From: an uncultured Sphingomonadales bacterium
Lineage (GTDB): Bacteria; Pseudomonadota; Alphaproteobacteria; Sphingomonadales; Sphingomonadaceae
DNA: 63,413 nucleotides
Direction of reading: 5' to 3'
Assembly (NCBI GenBank): GCA_903868245.1
Contig: CAIPUN010000154.1
Span: forward strand, 1-63,413
Shown here: in pieces, positions 54,491 through 63,413 of the stretch
How the letters are laid out: each line of letters opens with the position of its first letter
Numbering within the stretch: position 1 is the stretch's first letter
Made by a program: the position numbers and the translations under genes
Notes under the pieces: model-generated
Seen by the model: the letters and a program-made list of their open reading frames with translations, nothing else
Told to the model about the DNA's origin: nothing
Databases searched by the model: none

Positions 54491-56520
54491 TATGCTCTCA
54501 CCATCATCCAGCTAACCGCGATGACTAAGCCAAGAAGCATCACAAGCGCATAAGTATAAAGATAACCCGACTGCATCCGCACAGCCAATTTGCTGCCGAA
54601 GGACACCAAAGCAGCCGAACCATTGGGGCCAAAGCGGTCAATGATCCCGATGTCACCTTGCTTCCAGAACAGGCGGCCGAACCAGAATGCGGGGCGCACG
54701 AACAAGAAGTTGTACAGCTCGTCAAAATACCATTTGTTCAGGAAGAAACGGTAAATCGGCGCAAAGGTCGTGGCCAGACGTTTTGGTGCATCATTCGAAC
54801 GTTGATACATGAAATAGGCCGTCGCCAGGCCAATGAGCATGGCCACGGTCGACGACAATTTTACCCATAACGGCACTTCGTGCATCGCATGCATCAAATG
54901 CGTGTTGAAATAGAGCGTGCTGTTTGCCCAGAATGCCGCGCCTGCCTCCGCATAAATAAACGCATGACGGAAGACAAAGCCAGCAAATACGGCACCTATA
55001 GTCAGCAATGCTAGAGGTATCAGCATCGGCCATGGGCTTTCATGCGGATGATAGCCCGCCGTTCCGTCACTGGACGTATCATGAGCATGAGCGTCATGTG
55101 CATGCTCATGATGTTCATGCACTGCGTGCTGGATATGCTCGGATTGCTCCCAGCGTGGTTTTCCAAAGAATGTCAGAAACATCAGGCGCCAGCTATAGAA
55201 GCTGGTGAGCAATGCTGCGATCACGCCGATCGCAAAGCCATACATATGATAGGTAGATTCACTCGCGAACGCAGCCTCTATGATGGCATCCTTAGAATAA
55301 AAGCCCGCAAAGCCACCAACACCAAGAATACCAACACCGGTAATCGCCAGTGTCCCGGCCATCATAGCCCAGAATGTCAGCGGGATATGTTTCCGCAAAC
55401 CACCATAATAACGCATATCCTGTTCATGATGCATCGCGTGGATGACTGAGCCCGCGCCCAAGAACAGCAGCGCCTTAAAAAAGGCGTGCGTGAACAGGTG
55501 GAACATCGCGGCACCATAAGCGCCGGTACCGGCAGCAAAGAACATATAGCCCAGTTGTGAGCAGGTGGAATACGCGATGACGCGTTTGATATCGGTTTGC
55601 ACGAGGCCAACCGTTGCAGCAAATAATGCGGTCGTCGCACCAACTATTGTAACCACGTCCAACGCGAACTGGCTCGTTTCAAACAAGGGCGACAGACGGC
55701 ACACCATGAATACGCCTGCGGTCACCATGGTCGCCGCATGGATCAGCGCCGAAACAGGCGTTGGCCCTTCCATCGCGTCCGGCAACCATGTGTGCAGGCC
55801 AAGTTGCGCCGATTTGCCCATCGCACCGATAAACAGCAAAATGCACAGCAAGCTCATGGTATCGACGCGCAGCCCCAAAAAGCCGATGCTTGAACCGACC
55901 TTATCCGGTGCGGCCGCCAATATCTCCGGGATCGACACGGTGCCAAACAACCAGAATATGCCGAAAATGCCGAGCATGAAACCAAGGTCGCCAACGCGGT
56001 TGACGACGAATGCTTTGATCGCCGCCGCATTTGCGCTGGGTTTCTTGTACCAGAAACCAATCAGTAAATAAGACGCAAGGCCGACGCCTTCCCATCCAAA
56101 GAACATTTGCACCAAATTATTGGCCGTCACCAACATTAACATCGCAAAGGTAAACAACGACAGATAGGCAAAAAAGCGCGGTTGATCGGGATCTTCCTCC
56201 ATATAGCCCCAGCTATAGAGATGGACGAGCGCCGACACGCTGGTGATGACCACAAGCATGATTGCTGTCAGCGCATCAACGCGCAATTCCCAGTCAAAGG
56301 TCAGATCGCCAGACTGCACCCATGTCATCACGGGTTGTACATAAGCGGTTTCAGTGCCGTTCAGGAAACCAATGAAAATTGGCCAGCTCAGGAACGCGGC
56401 AATAAACAGACCTAGGGTGGTAATTGTCTTTGCTGCCAACGCGCCAATGAAACGCTGCCCAAGCCCAGCTATAAGTGCAGCAAGAAGCGGTAGGAAAACA
56501 ATGATATGGATTGCGGTCAC
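54490..56520 (-). CDS. nuoL: NADH-quinone oxidoreductase subunit L
   Basis: [29 protein letters not shown] and [30 protein letters not shown]; His-rich loop near the C-terminus. Confidence 0.96.
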   Translation of the reverse strand: MTAIHIIVFLPLLAALIAGLGQRFIGALAAKTITTLGLFIAAFLSWPIFIGFLNGTETAYVQPVMTWVQSGDLTFDWELRVDALTAIMLVVITSVSALVHLYSWGYMEEDPDQPRFFAYLSLFTFAMLMLVTANNLVQMFFGWEGVGLASYLLIGFWYKKPSANAAAIKAFVVNRVGDLGFMLGIFGIFWLFGTVSIPEILAAAPDKVGSSIGFLGLRVDTMSLLCILLFIGAMGKSAQLGLHTWLPDAMEGPTPVSALIHAATMVTAGVFMVCRLSPLFETSQFALDVVTIVGATTALFAATVGLVQTDIKRVIAYSTCSQLGYMFFAAGTGAYGAAMFHLFTHAFFKALLFLGAGSVIHAMHHEQDMRYYGGLRKHIPLTFWAMMAGTLAITGVGILGVGGFAGFYSKDAIIEAAFASESTYHMYGFAIGVIAALLTSFYSWRLMFLTFFGKPRWEQSEHIQHAVHEHHEHAHDAHAHDTSSDGTAGYHPHESPWPMLIPLALLTIGAVFAGFVFRHAFIYAEAGAAFWANSTLYFNTHLMHAMHEVPLWVKLSSTVAMLIGLATAYFMYQRSNDAPKRLATTFAPIYRFFLNKWYFDELYNFLFVRPAFWFGRLFWKQGDIGIIDRFGPNGSAALVSFGSKLAVRMQSGYLYTYALVMLLGLVIAVSWMMVRA

Positions 56521-56526
56521 TGGATG

Positions 56527-56832
56527 TTACCCCTTCATCCGGTTGACGTCGTCAACGGCAATGGTGCCACGACCGCGGAAATAGATAACCAATATCGCAA
56601 GACCAATCGCGGCCTCACCCGCCGCAACGGTCAACACGAACATGGCGAAGATTTGCCCCGTTAGGTCGCCCAAAAATACGCTGAACGCCACCAGGTTGAT
56701 ATTCACCGCAAGCAGTATGAGTTCAATCGCCATCAGAATGATGATGACATTTTTCCTGTTCAGGAAAATGCCAAGGACGCCCATCACGAACAGGATGCTG
56801 CTGACCACGAGATAATGTTCGATACCAATCAC
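56527..56832 (-). CDS. nuoK: NADH-quinone oxidoreductase subunit K
   Basis: [50 protein letters not shown]. Confidence 0.96.
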   Translation of the reverse strand: MIGIEHYLVVSSILFVMGVLGIFLNRKNVIIILMAIELILLAVNINLVAFSVFLGDLTGQIFAMFVLTVAAGEAAIGLAILVIYFRGRGTIAVDDVNRMKG

Positions 56833-57449
56833 AGCTCAATCCCCTGCCCGCTGGGCTGATTAACATTGCGCGTTGCGTCTTCTGGACGGCGCTGAACCTG
56901 GCTGCTGATATTTTGGCCGCGTGTGCCGTGGCTGCGGCGGTGCGTCAGGACGATGGCACCAACCATCGCAACCAACAGGATCAAGCCTGCCGTTTCGAAT
57001 AAGAAGACATATTTGCTATACAGCAAGGCGCCAATCGCTTCGATATTCGGCACTGTCGCTGATACGGAAGCTGCCCCAGCCTCAGGCGTGCCCAGCTTCA
57101 CAGCACCAGCCTGATACGCACCGATACCCAGCACCAGTTCAGCCACCAATACGATTGCCAGTAACAACCCAAGCGGTACATTTTTGATGAACCCTGCACG
57201 CAATTCGGCAAAATCAATGTCGAGCATCATAACCACGAACAGGAACAACACGGCAACCGCGCCGACATAGACAATGACTAATAACATCGCGATGAACTCT
57301 GCACCGATTAGTACCATAAGCCCTGCTGCGTTAAAGAAGGCAACAATCAACCAAAGCACGCTGTGTACCGGATTGCGGGCAAATATAACCATCGCGGCTG
57401 ACGCTATGACGATGCTTGCGAAGATATAGAAAGAGACAAGTTGGATCAT
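56829..57449 (-). CDS. nuoJ: NADH-quinone oxidoreductase subunit J
   Basis: [53 protein letters not shown]. Confidence 0.95.
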   Translation of the reverse strand: MIQLVSFYIFASIVIASAAMVIFARNPVHSVLWLIVAFFNAAGLMVLIGAEFIAMLLVIVYVGAVAVLFLFVVMMLDIDFAELRAGFIKNVPLGLLLAIVLVAELVLGIGAYQAGAVKLGTPEAGAASVSATVPNIEAIGALLYSKYVFLFETAGLILLVAMVGAIVLTHRRSHGTRGQNISSQVQRRPEDATRNVNQPSGQGIEL

Positions 57450-57475
57450 ACCAACACCTCACATAGTATCAAAGC

Positions 57476-57558
57476 GTCGCACCAGCGTAGGCTGCTGCCT
57501 ATCTCGCCTCGCGTTCTCGACGGACATACGTAATGGTCCCCAGCCTGCGCTGGGGCGA
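57476..57558. repeat. 83-bp dispersed palindromic repeat, copy A
   Basis: CGTCGCACCAGCGTAGGCTG...GGTCCCCAGCCTGCGCTGGGGCG; colinear with copy B at 62604-62686, about 14 mismatches in 83 by eye. Confidence 0.85.
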
Positions 57559-57605
57559 CGATATTTTTGTTTATGCAGGTCAGCCCTTGAGTCATGCCAG
57601 CGCCC

Positions 57606-58094
57606 TTAACGAGAGGGTGCATCGGCGGCAAGGTTCGCGGCAATCGCCCGTTCCCATTTCGCGCCGTTGTCGAGGAGCTTGGCCTTGTCATAGAGCAATT
57701 CCTCACGCGTTTCTGTTGCGAACTCTAGGTTCGGACCTTCTACAATGGCATCGACTGGGCATGCTTCTTGGCAAAAGCCGCAGTAAATGCACTTGGTCAT
57801 ATCAATGTCATAGCGCGTGGTCCGACGGCTGCCGTCGTCGCGTGGTTCGGACTCGATAGTAATGGCCAAAGCGGGACAAACCGCCTCACATAATTTACAC
57901 GCGATGCAGCGTTCTTCTCCATTGGGATAACGACGCAGCGCATGCTCGCCACGAAAACGCGGGCTCAACGGGTTCTTTTCAAACGGATAGTTGATCGTCG
58001 CCTTACGCTTGAAGAAATATTTCAAGGTCAGCATGTGTGCCTTGACGAATTCCCACAAAGTGAAGCTTTTGATGAGATGCGTGATCGTGGTCAT
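57606..58094 (-). CDS. nuoI: NADH-quinone oxidoreductase subunit I
   Basis: Two 4Fe-4S motifs [13 protein letters not shown] and [21 protein letters not shown]. Start placed at [10 protein letters not shown]. Confidence 0.95.
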   Translation of the reverse strand: MTTITHLIKSFTLWEFVKAHMLTLKYFFKRKATINYPFEKNPLSPRFRGEHALRRYPNGEERCIACKLCEAVCPALAITIESEPRDDGSRRTTRYDIDMTKCIYCGFCQEACPVDAIVEGPNLEFATETREELLYDKAKLLDNGAKWERAIAANLAADAPSR

Positions 58095-59137
58095 GCGAAA
58101 TGTCCTGTGAACATAAGATAGCCGCTCACCAGGAATACCCAGAAGAGCGAGATTGGCAGGAACACTTTCCAACCCAGACGCATCAGCTGATCATAACGGT
58201 AACGCGGTACAGTTGCCTTTACCCATGCGAAGATGAAGAACATCAGCAGGATTTTGGCAAAGAACCAGATAATGCCTGGGACGGCGTACAATGGCGCCCA
58301 GTCAACCGGTGGTAAATATCCACCCCAGAACAGGATCACATTCAGCGCGCACATTAACAGGACGTTGGCATATTCACCCAACCAGAACAAAGCAAAGGCC
58401 ATGGAGGAATATTCAGTTTGATAACCGGCAACCAGCTCGCTTTCCGCCTCTGTCAAATCGAACGGCGCACGTGCCGTTTCCGCCATCGAACTGATGAGAA
58501 ACATCACCGCAATCGGGAACAACAAGGGGTTAAACGCATAAGCGTTGATAAAGTCAAAAATGTGTCCTCGTTGCCCCTCGACAATACCGCCGACGTTGAA
58601 CGTACCCGCCCAAAGGACGACGCAAATCAAGATGAAGCCAATGGACACTTCATAGGAAATCATCTGCGCAGCGGCGCGCATAGCCGAATAAAATGGATAT
58701 TTGGAGTTGGATGCCCAGCCCGCAATAACCACGCCATAGACACCAAGGCTGCTGATCGCGAGGATATAGAGCAAGCCAACATTGATGTTGGACAGCACCA
58801 CGCCGTCGGCGAACGGAATGACGGCCCAAGCCATCAAAGCGACGGTGAAGGTGATGATCGGCGCAATCAGGAACAAGCCACGGTTCGATGCGCTTGGGAT
58901 AATGGTTTCTTGCAAGAACACCTTCAAACCATCGGCGAAAGATTGCAATATACCGAAAGGTCCGACGACATTGGGCCCCCGACGCAGTGCGAAAGCGGCC
59001 CATAATTTACGTTCCGCATAAATGATAAGCGCGACGGCCAGCATCAGCGGCAATGCAATAAGCAAAATGCCCGCAATAGTAGCAGTGAACCATGCAGCTT
59101 CGTAACTCATGCCAAGGTTTTGGAAGAAGGATGTCAT
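58091..59137 (-). CDS. nuoH: NADH-quinone oxidoreductase subunit H
   Basis: [40 protein letters not shown] and [40 protein letters not shown]. Confidence 0.96.
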   Translation of the reverse strand: MTSFFQNLGMSYEAAWFTATIAGILLIALPLMLAVALIIYAERKLWAAFALRRGPNVVGPFGILQSFADGLKVFLQETIIPSASNRGLFLIAPIITFTVALMAWAVIPFADGVVLSNINVGLLYILAISSLGVYGVVIAGWASNSKYPFYSAMRAAAQMISYEVSIGFILICVVLWAGTFNVGGIVEGQRGHIFDFINAYAFNPLLFPIAVMFLISSMAETARAPFDLTEAESELVAGYQTEYSSMAFALFWLGEYANVLLMCALNVILFWGGYLPPVDWAPLYAVPGIIWFFAKILLMFFIFAWVKATVPRYRYDQLMRLGWKVFLPISLFWVFLVSGYLMFTGHFA

Positions 59138-61134
59138 TCCGCCGCCTCCAAAAATTGCGTGCCGTGCACCAATTCCGCAGAGCATTTCTGCATCGTTTCG
59201 GACGCGCGGCAAATGGCGTTGGTCAGGTAGAAATCCTTGATCGGATAATCAGCAATCTTGCCACTTACGTCAGAAGGCAGCGATGGCTCCGACCACCCAT
59301 AATCTGCAAGTCCTTCAACACCCAAAGCAGGTACAGCCTTCGCCATTTCCGCGCGCAAAGCATCCAGGCTGTCAAATGGAAGGCGCTTGCCCAACACATC
59401 TGACAAAGCCCGGAATATGGCCCAATCTTCGCGCGCATCGCCGGGCGGGAATACCGCGCGCTCGCCACGCTGCACGCGGCCTTCCAAGTTTACATATGTG
59501 CCCGATTTTTCGGAATAGGCTGCGCCTGGTAATATAACATCGGCATGATGCGCGCCATTGTCACCATGGTGACCGACATAGACTTTGAAACTGTCGGCAA
59601 ACAGGCTGTAATCCACCTCGTCTGCGCCAAGGAAAAACGCTAGCTTCGGCTTCTCAGCGGCTAGTTTCTTGATGCCGCCATCATGCGCATAGCCGAGCAT
59701 GAGGCCGCCCATACGGGCTGCGGCAAAATGCAAAACGTTGAAACCGTTCCAATCATCGCGGACCAGTTTATATTTTTTAGCAAATGCCAACGCCGCGCCG
59801 TGGACACCAGCATAACGCAGCGCACCACCGCCGACGATAATCGCTGGACGTTCCGCCGTCTTCAACGCATCCGCCAAAGCCTTCGGCGTTTTAGTCAGCG
59901 CGCTCAGATCATCACCGAGCCACTCTACCTTATAGGTCAGATCGGTCACGGGGCCGATGGCAAACACCTTTGCCCCACGCTTGCGAATGGCCTTTTGTAT
60001 GCGCGTGTTCACCAATGGTGCCTCACGGCGCAAGTCGCTGCCGACCAGCAGGATGACATCCGCATTTTCAATGCCAGATATCGTCGTGTTGAAATTCACC
60101 GCAGACAGCGACGATGTATCATAAGCCAAGCCAGTCTGGCGGCCTTCGAGCATCGACGTGCCAGCCAATTCGCGCGCGGCGAACATGGTTTCGCAATCGA
60201 CCTGATCACCCGCCAGTACCGCAGCTGCGCCAGTCCAGTGCGCCTTGATTGCATCAAAGGCTTCGGCCCAGTCTGCTGCGACCAGCCTTCCATCCTTGCG
60301 GATATAGGGCTTGTCCAAACGGCGGTGCGTCAGGCCGTCAACGGCATGGCGTGTTTTATCCGACGCCCATTCTTCGTTCACATCATCATTGATGCGCGGC
60401 AATGCCCGCAAAACGGCTCTGCCACGGCTGTCGAGACGGATGTTGGTGCCCACGGCATCCATCACATCGATGCTTGGGGTCTTTTTCAATTCCCACGGCC
60501 GCGCCTCAAAAGCATATGGCTTCGCGGTCAATGCACCCACAGGGCATAGATCAACGACATTGCCCGAAAGCTCGCTTTGCATAGCATGCTCAAGATAGGT
60601 CGTGATTTGCATGTTTTCGCCGCGACCAATCGCGCCAACTTCTTCGATACCAGCGACTTCTTCGGCAAAACGGACGCAGCGTGTGCACTGAATGCACCGC
60701 GTCATCGCCGTTTTGACGAGCGGCCCCATATATTTTTCCGTAACCGCGCGCTTATTTTCCTCAAAGCGCGAGGCACCACGTCCATAAGCAACGCTTTGGT
60801 CCTGCAAATCGCATTCGCCACCTTGGTCGCAAATCGGGCAATCGAGCGGGTGGTTGATGAGCAGAAACTCCATCACCCCTTCACGTGCCTTTTTGACCAT
60901 TGGCGTATCGGTACGGATGATCTGACCTTCCGTGGCTGGCAGTGCACATGATGCCTGTGGCTTTGGCGGACCGGGGGCAACCTCGACCAAACACATGCGG
61001 CAATTGCCGGCGATGGACAGACGTTCATGATAGCAAAAGCGCGGAATTTCCTTCCCCGCCATCTCACACGCCTGCAACACAGTCGCGCCTGCAGGGACTT
61101 CGAGTTCTAATCCGTCTACGGTGACTTTAGGCAT
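59134..61134 (-). CDS. nuoG: NADH-quinone oxidoreductase subunit G
   Basis: CYHERLSIAGNCRMCLVE, LLINHPLDCPICDQGGECDLQDQ and MTRCIQCTRCVRFAEEVAG. Confidence 0.96.
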   Translation of the reverse strand: MPKVTVDGLELEVPAGATVLQACEMAGKEIPRFCYHERLSIAGNCRMCLVEVAPGPPKPQASCALPATEGQIIRTDTPMVKKAREGVMEFLLINHPLDCPICDQGGECDLQDQSVAYGRGASRFEENKRAVTEKYMGPLVKTAMTRCIQCTRCVRFAEEVAGIEEVGAIGRGENMQITTYLEHAMQSELSGNVVDLCPVGALTAKPYAFEARPWELKKTPSIDVMDAVGTNIRLDSRGRAVLRALPRINDDVNEEWASDKTRHAVDGLTHRRLDKPYIRKDGRLVAADWAEAFDAIKAHWTGAAAVLAGDQVDCETMFAARELAGTSMLEGRQTGLAYDTSSLSAVNFNTTISGIENADVILLVGSDLRREAPLVNTRIQKAIRKRGAKVFAIGPVTDLTYKVEWLGDDLSALTKTPKALADALKTAERPAIIVGGGALRYAGVHGAALAFAKKYKLVRDDWNGFNVLHFAAARMGGLMLGYAHDGGIKKLAAEKPKLAFFLGADEVDYSLFADSFKVYVGHHGDNGAHHADVILPGAAYSEKSGTYVNLEGRVQRGERAVFPPGDAREDWAIFRALSDVLGKRLPFDSLDALRAEMAKAVPALGVEGLADYGWSEPSLPSDVSGKIADYPIKDFYLTNAICRASETMQKCSAELVHGTQFLEAAE

Positions 61135-61136
61135 GT

Positions 61137-62432
61137 TTACTCCGCCGCCTCCAGCATATTGTCGCCCTTGGCGTCGTTAATCCGGCGCTCCATCTCTGGG
61201 CGGAAATGCTTGATCAGCCCCTGGATCGGCCAAGCCGCAGCATCGCCCAGCGCGCAGATGGTGTGACCTTCGACCTGTTTCGTCACATCGTATAATGTGT
61301 CGATGTCGCCAATGTCGGCATCGCCGGTGCGCATCTTTTCCATCACGCGCCACATCCATCCTGTGCCTTCACGGCACGGTGTGCACTGGCCACAGCTTTC
61401 ATGCTTGTAAAAATATGAAAGTCGCGAAATCGCGCGTACAATGTCGGTGGACTTGTCCATAACGATGACCGCGGCTGTGCCGAGGCCAGAGCCGACTTCT
61501 TTACAGCCGTCAAAATCCATCGGCACATCCATCATCATCGCTGCAGGGACCAATGGCACCGATGAACCGCCGGGAATGACAGCCAAAAGATTGTCCCAAC
61601 CACCTCTTATACCGCCGCAATGCTTCTCAATAAGTTCGCGGAAGGGAATGCCCATTTCTTCTTCGACAACGCATGGTTTTTCAACATGGCCGGAGATTTG
61701 AAACAGCTTTGTGCCGTGATTGTTTTCGCGACCAAAGCTTTTGAACCAAGCTGCGCCGCGCCGCAGGATCGTTGGCACGACCGCAATGCTTTCGACATTG
61801 TTGACCGTCGTCGGACAGCCATATAACCCTGCACCTGCTGGGAATGGCGGTTTAAGGCGGGGTTGCCCTTTTTTGCCTTCTAGGCTTTCAATCATCGCGG
61901 TTTCTTCACCGCAAATATAGGCGCCAGCGCCACGATGGACGAAGACGTCAAAGTCATAACCAGACTTTGCTGCGTTCTTGCCCAACAAGCCTGCGGAATA
62001 GGCCTCCGCAACCGCCTTTTCGAGCACTTTGGCTTCAAAAATATACTCGCCGCGAATATAGATATAGGCTGCACGCGCGCGCATCGCGAAACCGGCAATC
62101 AAAGCGCCTTCAATCAACTTATGCGGGTCATGACGAATGATCTCGCGATCCTTGCATGAACCGGGCTCGGATTCATCGGCGTTAATAACGAGGAAATTCG
62201 GTCGCTCTGGCGTCGGCGATTTGGGCATGAAGCTCCACTTCATTCCCGTCGGGAAGCCTGCTCCACCACGACCACGCAGGCCGGAAGCTTTGACTTCCTC
62301 AATAATCGCATCCTGCCCGATCTTCATCAGGTTAGCAGTCTTGTCCCAATCACCGCGTTTCTGCGCCGCTTTCAGGGCAAAGTCCTGATAGCCGTATAGA
62401 TTGGTAAAAATGCGGTCTTTGTCAGCGAGCAT
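61137..62432 (-). CDS. nuoF: NADH-quinone oxidoreductase subunit F
   Basis: [53 protein letters not shown] and [19 protein letters not shown]. Confidence 0.97.
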   Translation of the reverse strand: MLADKDRIFTNLYGYQDFALKAAQKRGDWDKTANLMKIGQDAIIEEVKASGLRGRGGAGFPTGMKWSFMPKSPTPERPNFLVINADESEPGSCKDREIIRHDPHKLIEGALIAGFAMRARAAYIYIRGEYIFEAKVLEKAVAEAYSAGLLGKNAAKSGYDFDVFVHRGAGAYICGEETAMIESLEGKKGQPRLKPPFPAGAGLYGCPTTVNNVESIAVVPTILRRGAAWFKSFGRENNHGTKLFQISGHVEKPCVVEEEMGIPFRELIEKHCGGIRGGWDNLLAVIPGGSSVPLVPAAMMMDVPMDFDGCKEVGSGLGTAAVIVMDKSTDIVRAISRLSYFYKHESCGQCTPCREGTGWMWRVMEKMRTGDADIGDIDTLYDVTKQVEGHTICALGDAAAWPIQGLIKHFRPEMERRINDAKGDNMLEAAE

Positions 62433-62569
62433 CAGCCCAAACCTCCAAGAAAAAACCAAGCTGCTCCAGCGATGAGCAAACCAATGACGGCGAGCTTAAT
62501 GACGCCCTTGAGCAATTTCCACGCGACGAACGCTGCGATGAGGATGCCAATGAGGGGAAGAAATTCCAT
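62432..62569 (-). CDS. Small 45-aa hydrophobic protein between nuoE and nuoF
   Basis: [45 protein letters not shown]; its TGA shares a base with the nuoF ATG (TGATG). Confidence 0.6.
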   Translation of the reverse strand: MEFLPLIGILIAAFVAWKLLKGVIKLAVIGLLIAGAAWFFLGGLG

Positions 62570-62603
62570 TAGATCCACCCCCCAAGCGCACCAAAACTCG
62601 CCA

Positions 62604-62686
62604 CGTCGCAACAGCGAAGGCTGGTGCATATCTCGCCTGTCGTTCGTGACTTAGAGAGGTAATGGGCCCCAGCCTGCGCTGGGGCG
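62604..62686. repeat. 83-bp dispersed palindromic repeat, copy B
   Basis: CGTCGCAACAGCGAAGGCTG...GGGCCCCAGCCTGCGCTGGGGCG; same length as copy A at 57476-57558. Confidence 0.85.
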
Positions 62687-62714
62687 GCGGAGTTGGATGC
62701 GGCAGAGGCGAACA

Positions 62715-63383
62715 TCAATATTCCCCCCGATAGTCATGGTTTTTGTCAACCATCGCATGCAGGGTCGTTGCGCCACCATAAGGTTCTACCGTGTGACGCC
62801 CTGGCAATTGTGTTCCAATTTTCGGTTGCTTGCCCTCAGCCAAGTCGTTGAGGATCGCGGTCATGCTGCCATAATCCAGATCTTCGTAATTATCGTCGTT
62901 GATCTGAACCATCGGTGCAGACGCGCAATTGCCCATGCACTCCACCTCGTTCAGCGTGAACAGGCCGTCGGGTGTTGTAGCACCTTTCACAAGGCCACGC
63001 TTCTTGCACGCGGCAATGATATCATCCGACCCGCGCAACATGCATGGCGTCGTCCCGCACACTTGCACATGATAGCGGCCCACGGGCGCGAGATTGTACA
63101 TGGTGTAGAAGGTTGCGACTTCATAAGTGCGCATATAGGGCATGCCGAGGTAGCTCGCGACATATTCGATTACCGGCACTGGCAACCAACCCTGTGTCTG
63201 TGTTTCTTCGCCGACCTGACGCTGCGCCAAGTCCAGCAACGCCATCACCGCCGATTGCTGACGTCCGGCGGGGTAGCGACCGACATACATCTCGGCCTTT
63301 GCTTTATACTCAGGTGAAAAGGCAAAGCTGCCCCATTTGGCGCGGGCTTCTGCCTCATCCGGGATGTTTACTGCGTCAGCCAT
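62715..63383 (-). CDS. nuoE: NADH-quinone oxidoreductase subunit E
   Basis: VCGTTPCMLRGSDDIIAACKK and LNEVECMGNCASAPMVQINDDNYEDL. Confidence 0.95.
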   Translation of the reverse strand: MADAVNIPDEAEARAKWGSFAFSPEYKAKAEMYVGRYPAGRQQSAVMALLDLAQRQVGEETQTQGWLPVPVIEYVASYLGMPYMRTYEVATFYTMYNLAPVGRYHVQVCGTTPCMLRGSDDIIAACKKRGLVKGATTPDGLFTLNEVECMGNCASAPMVQINDDNYEDLDYGSMTAILNDLAEGKQPKIGTQLPGRHTVEPYGGATTLHAMVDKNHDYRGEY

Positions 63384-63413
63384 GTGCTTCTTTCCGTCCC
63401 CAAATCCGCCCGA

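Noticed and set aside
59683-60549. 288-aa plus-strand ORF antisense to nuoG
   Set aside because: Shadow of the well-supported nuoG frame; composition is Arg/His/Gln-rich with no family motif.

Overview
The window is a 63.4 kb chromosomal segment from an alphaproteobacterium, most likely a sphingomonad (inferred from gene content and synteny). It is dense with core genes. I saw no tRNA, rRNA, CRISPR array, prophage or transposase.

From left to right the main blocks are:
- topA (truncated by the window edge), dprA, plsY, hemA and a threonine dehydratase.
- A putative S-adenosylmethionine-independent spermidine cluster (carboxy(nor)spermidine synthase, its decarboxylase, and an ornithine/lysine decarboxylase), then two tandem MAPEG proteins.
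- A TrmA/RlmD-type RNA methyltransferase, ilvD, an N-formylglutamate amidohydrolase, ispE, ETF-QO, a divergent uracil-DNA-glycosylase-like protein, a lytic transglycosylase, moaB, an acyl-CoA ligase, dnaE, a glutathione peroxidase and lolD/lolC.
- A small unannotated transcription-unit candidate, then hsp20, pyrG, secG, tpiA and a PpiD-like protein.
- trpEGDC-moaC-moeA-lexA, comEC and gltA.
- A divergent pair of unusual membrane proteins, then DUF1467, RNase J, coaX, birA and nuoN to nuoE.

The strongest non-coding observations are: (1) an RpoH-like promoter followed by three stem-loops ending in a ROSE-like Shine-Dalgarno hairpin before hsp20; (2) three GTTC half-sites at exact 11-bp spacing over the lexA promoter; (3) a 58-aa basic ORF with a strong terminator next to hsp20; (4) two colinear copies of an 83-bp repeat inside the nuo operon; (5) a REP-like inverted pair inside the polyamine cluster; and (6) a palindrome encoding the shared AQAA-stop ends of two convergent genes. 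Product names come from recognising protein families by eye; no database search was run.
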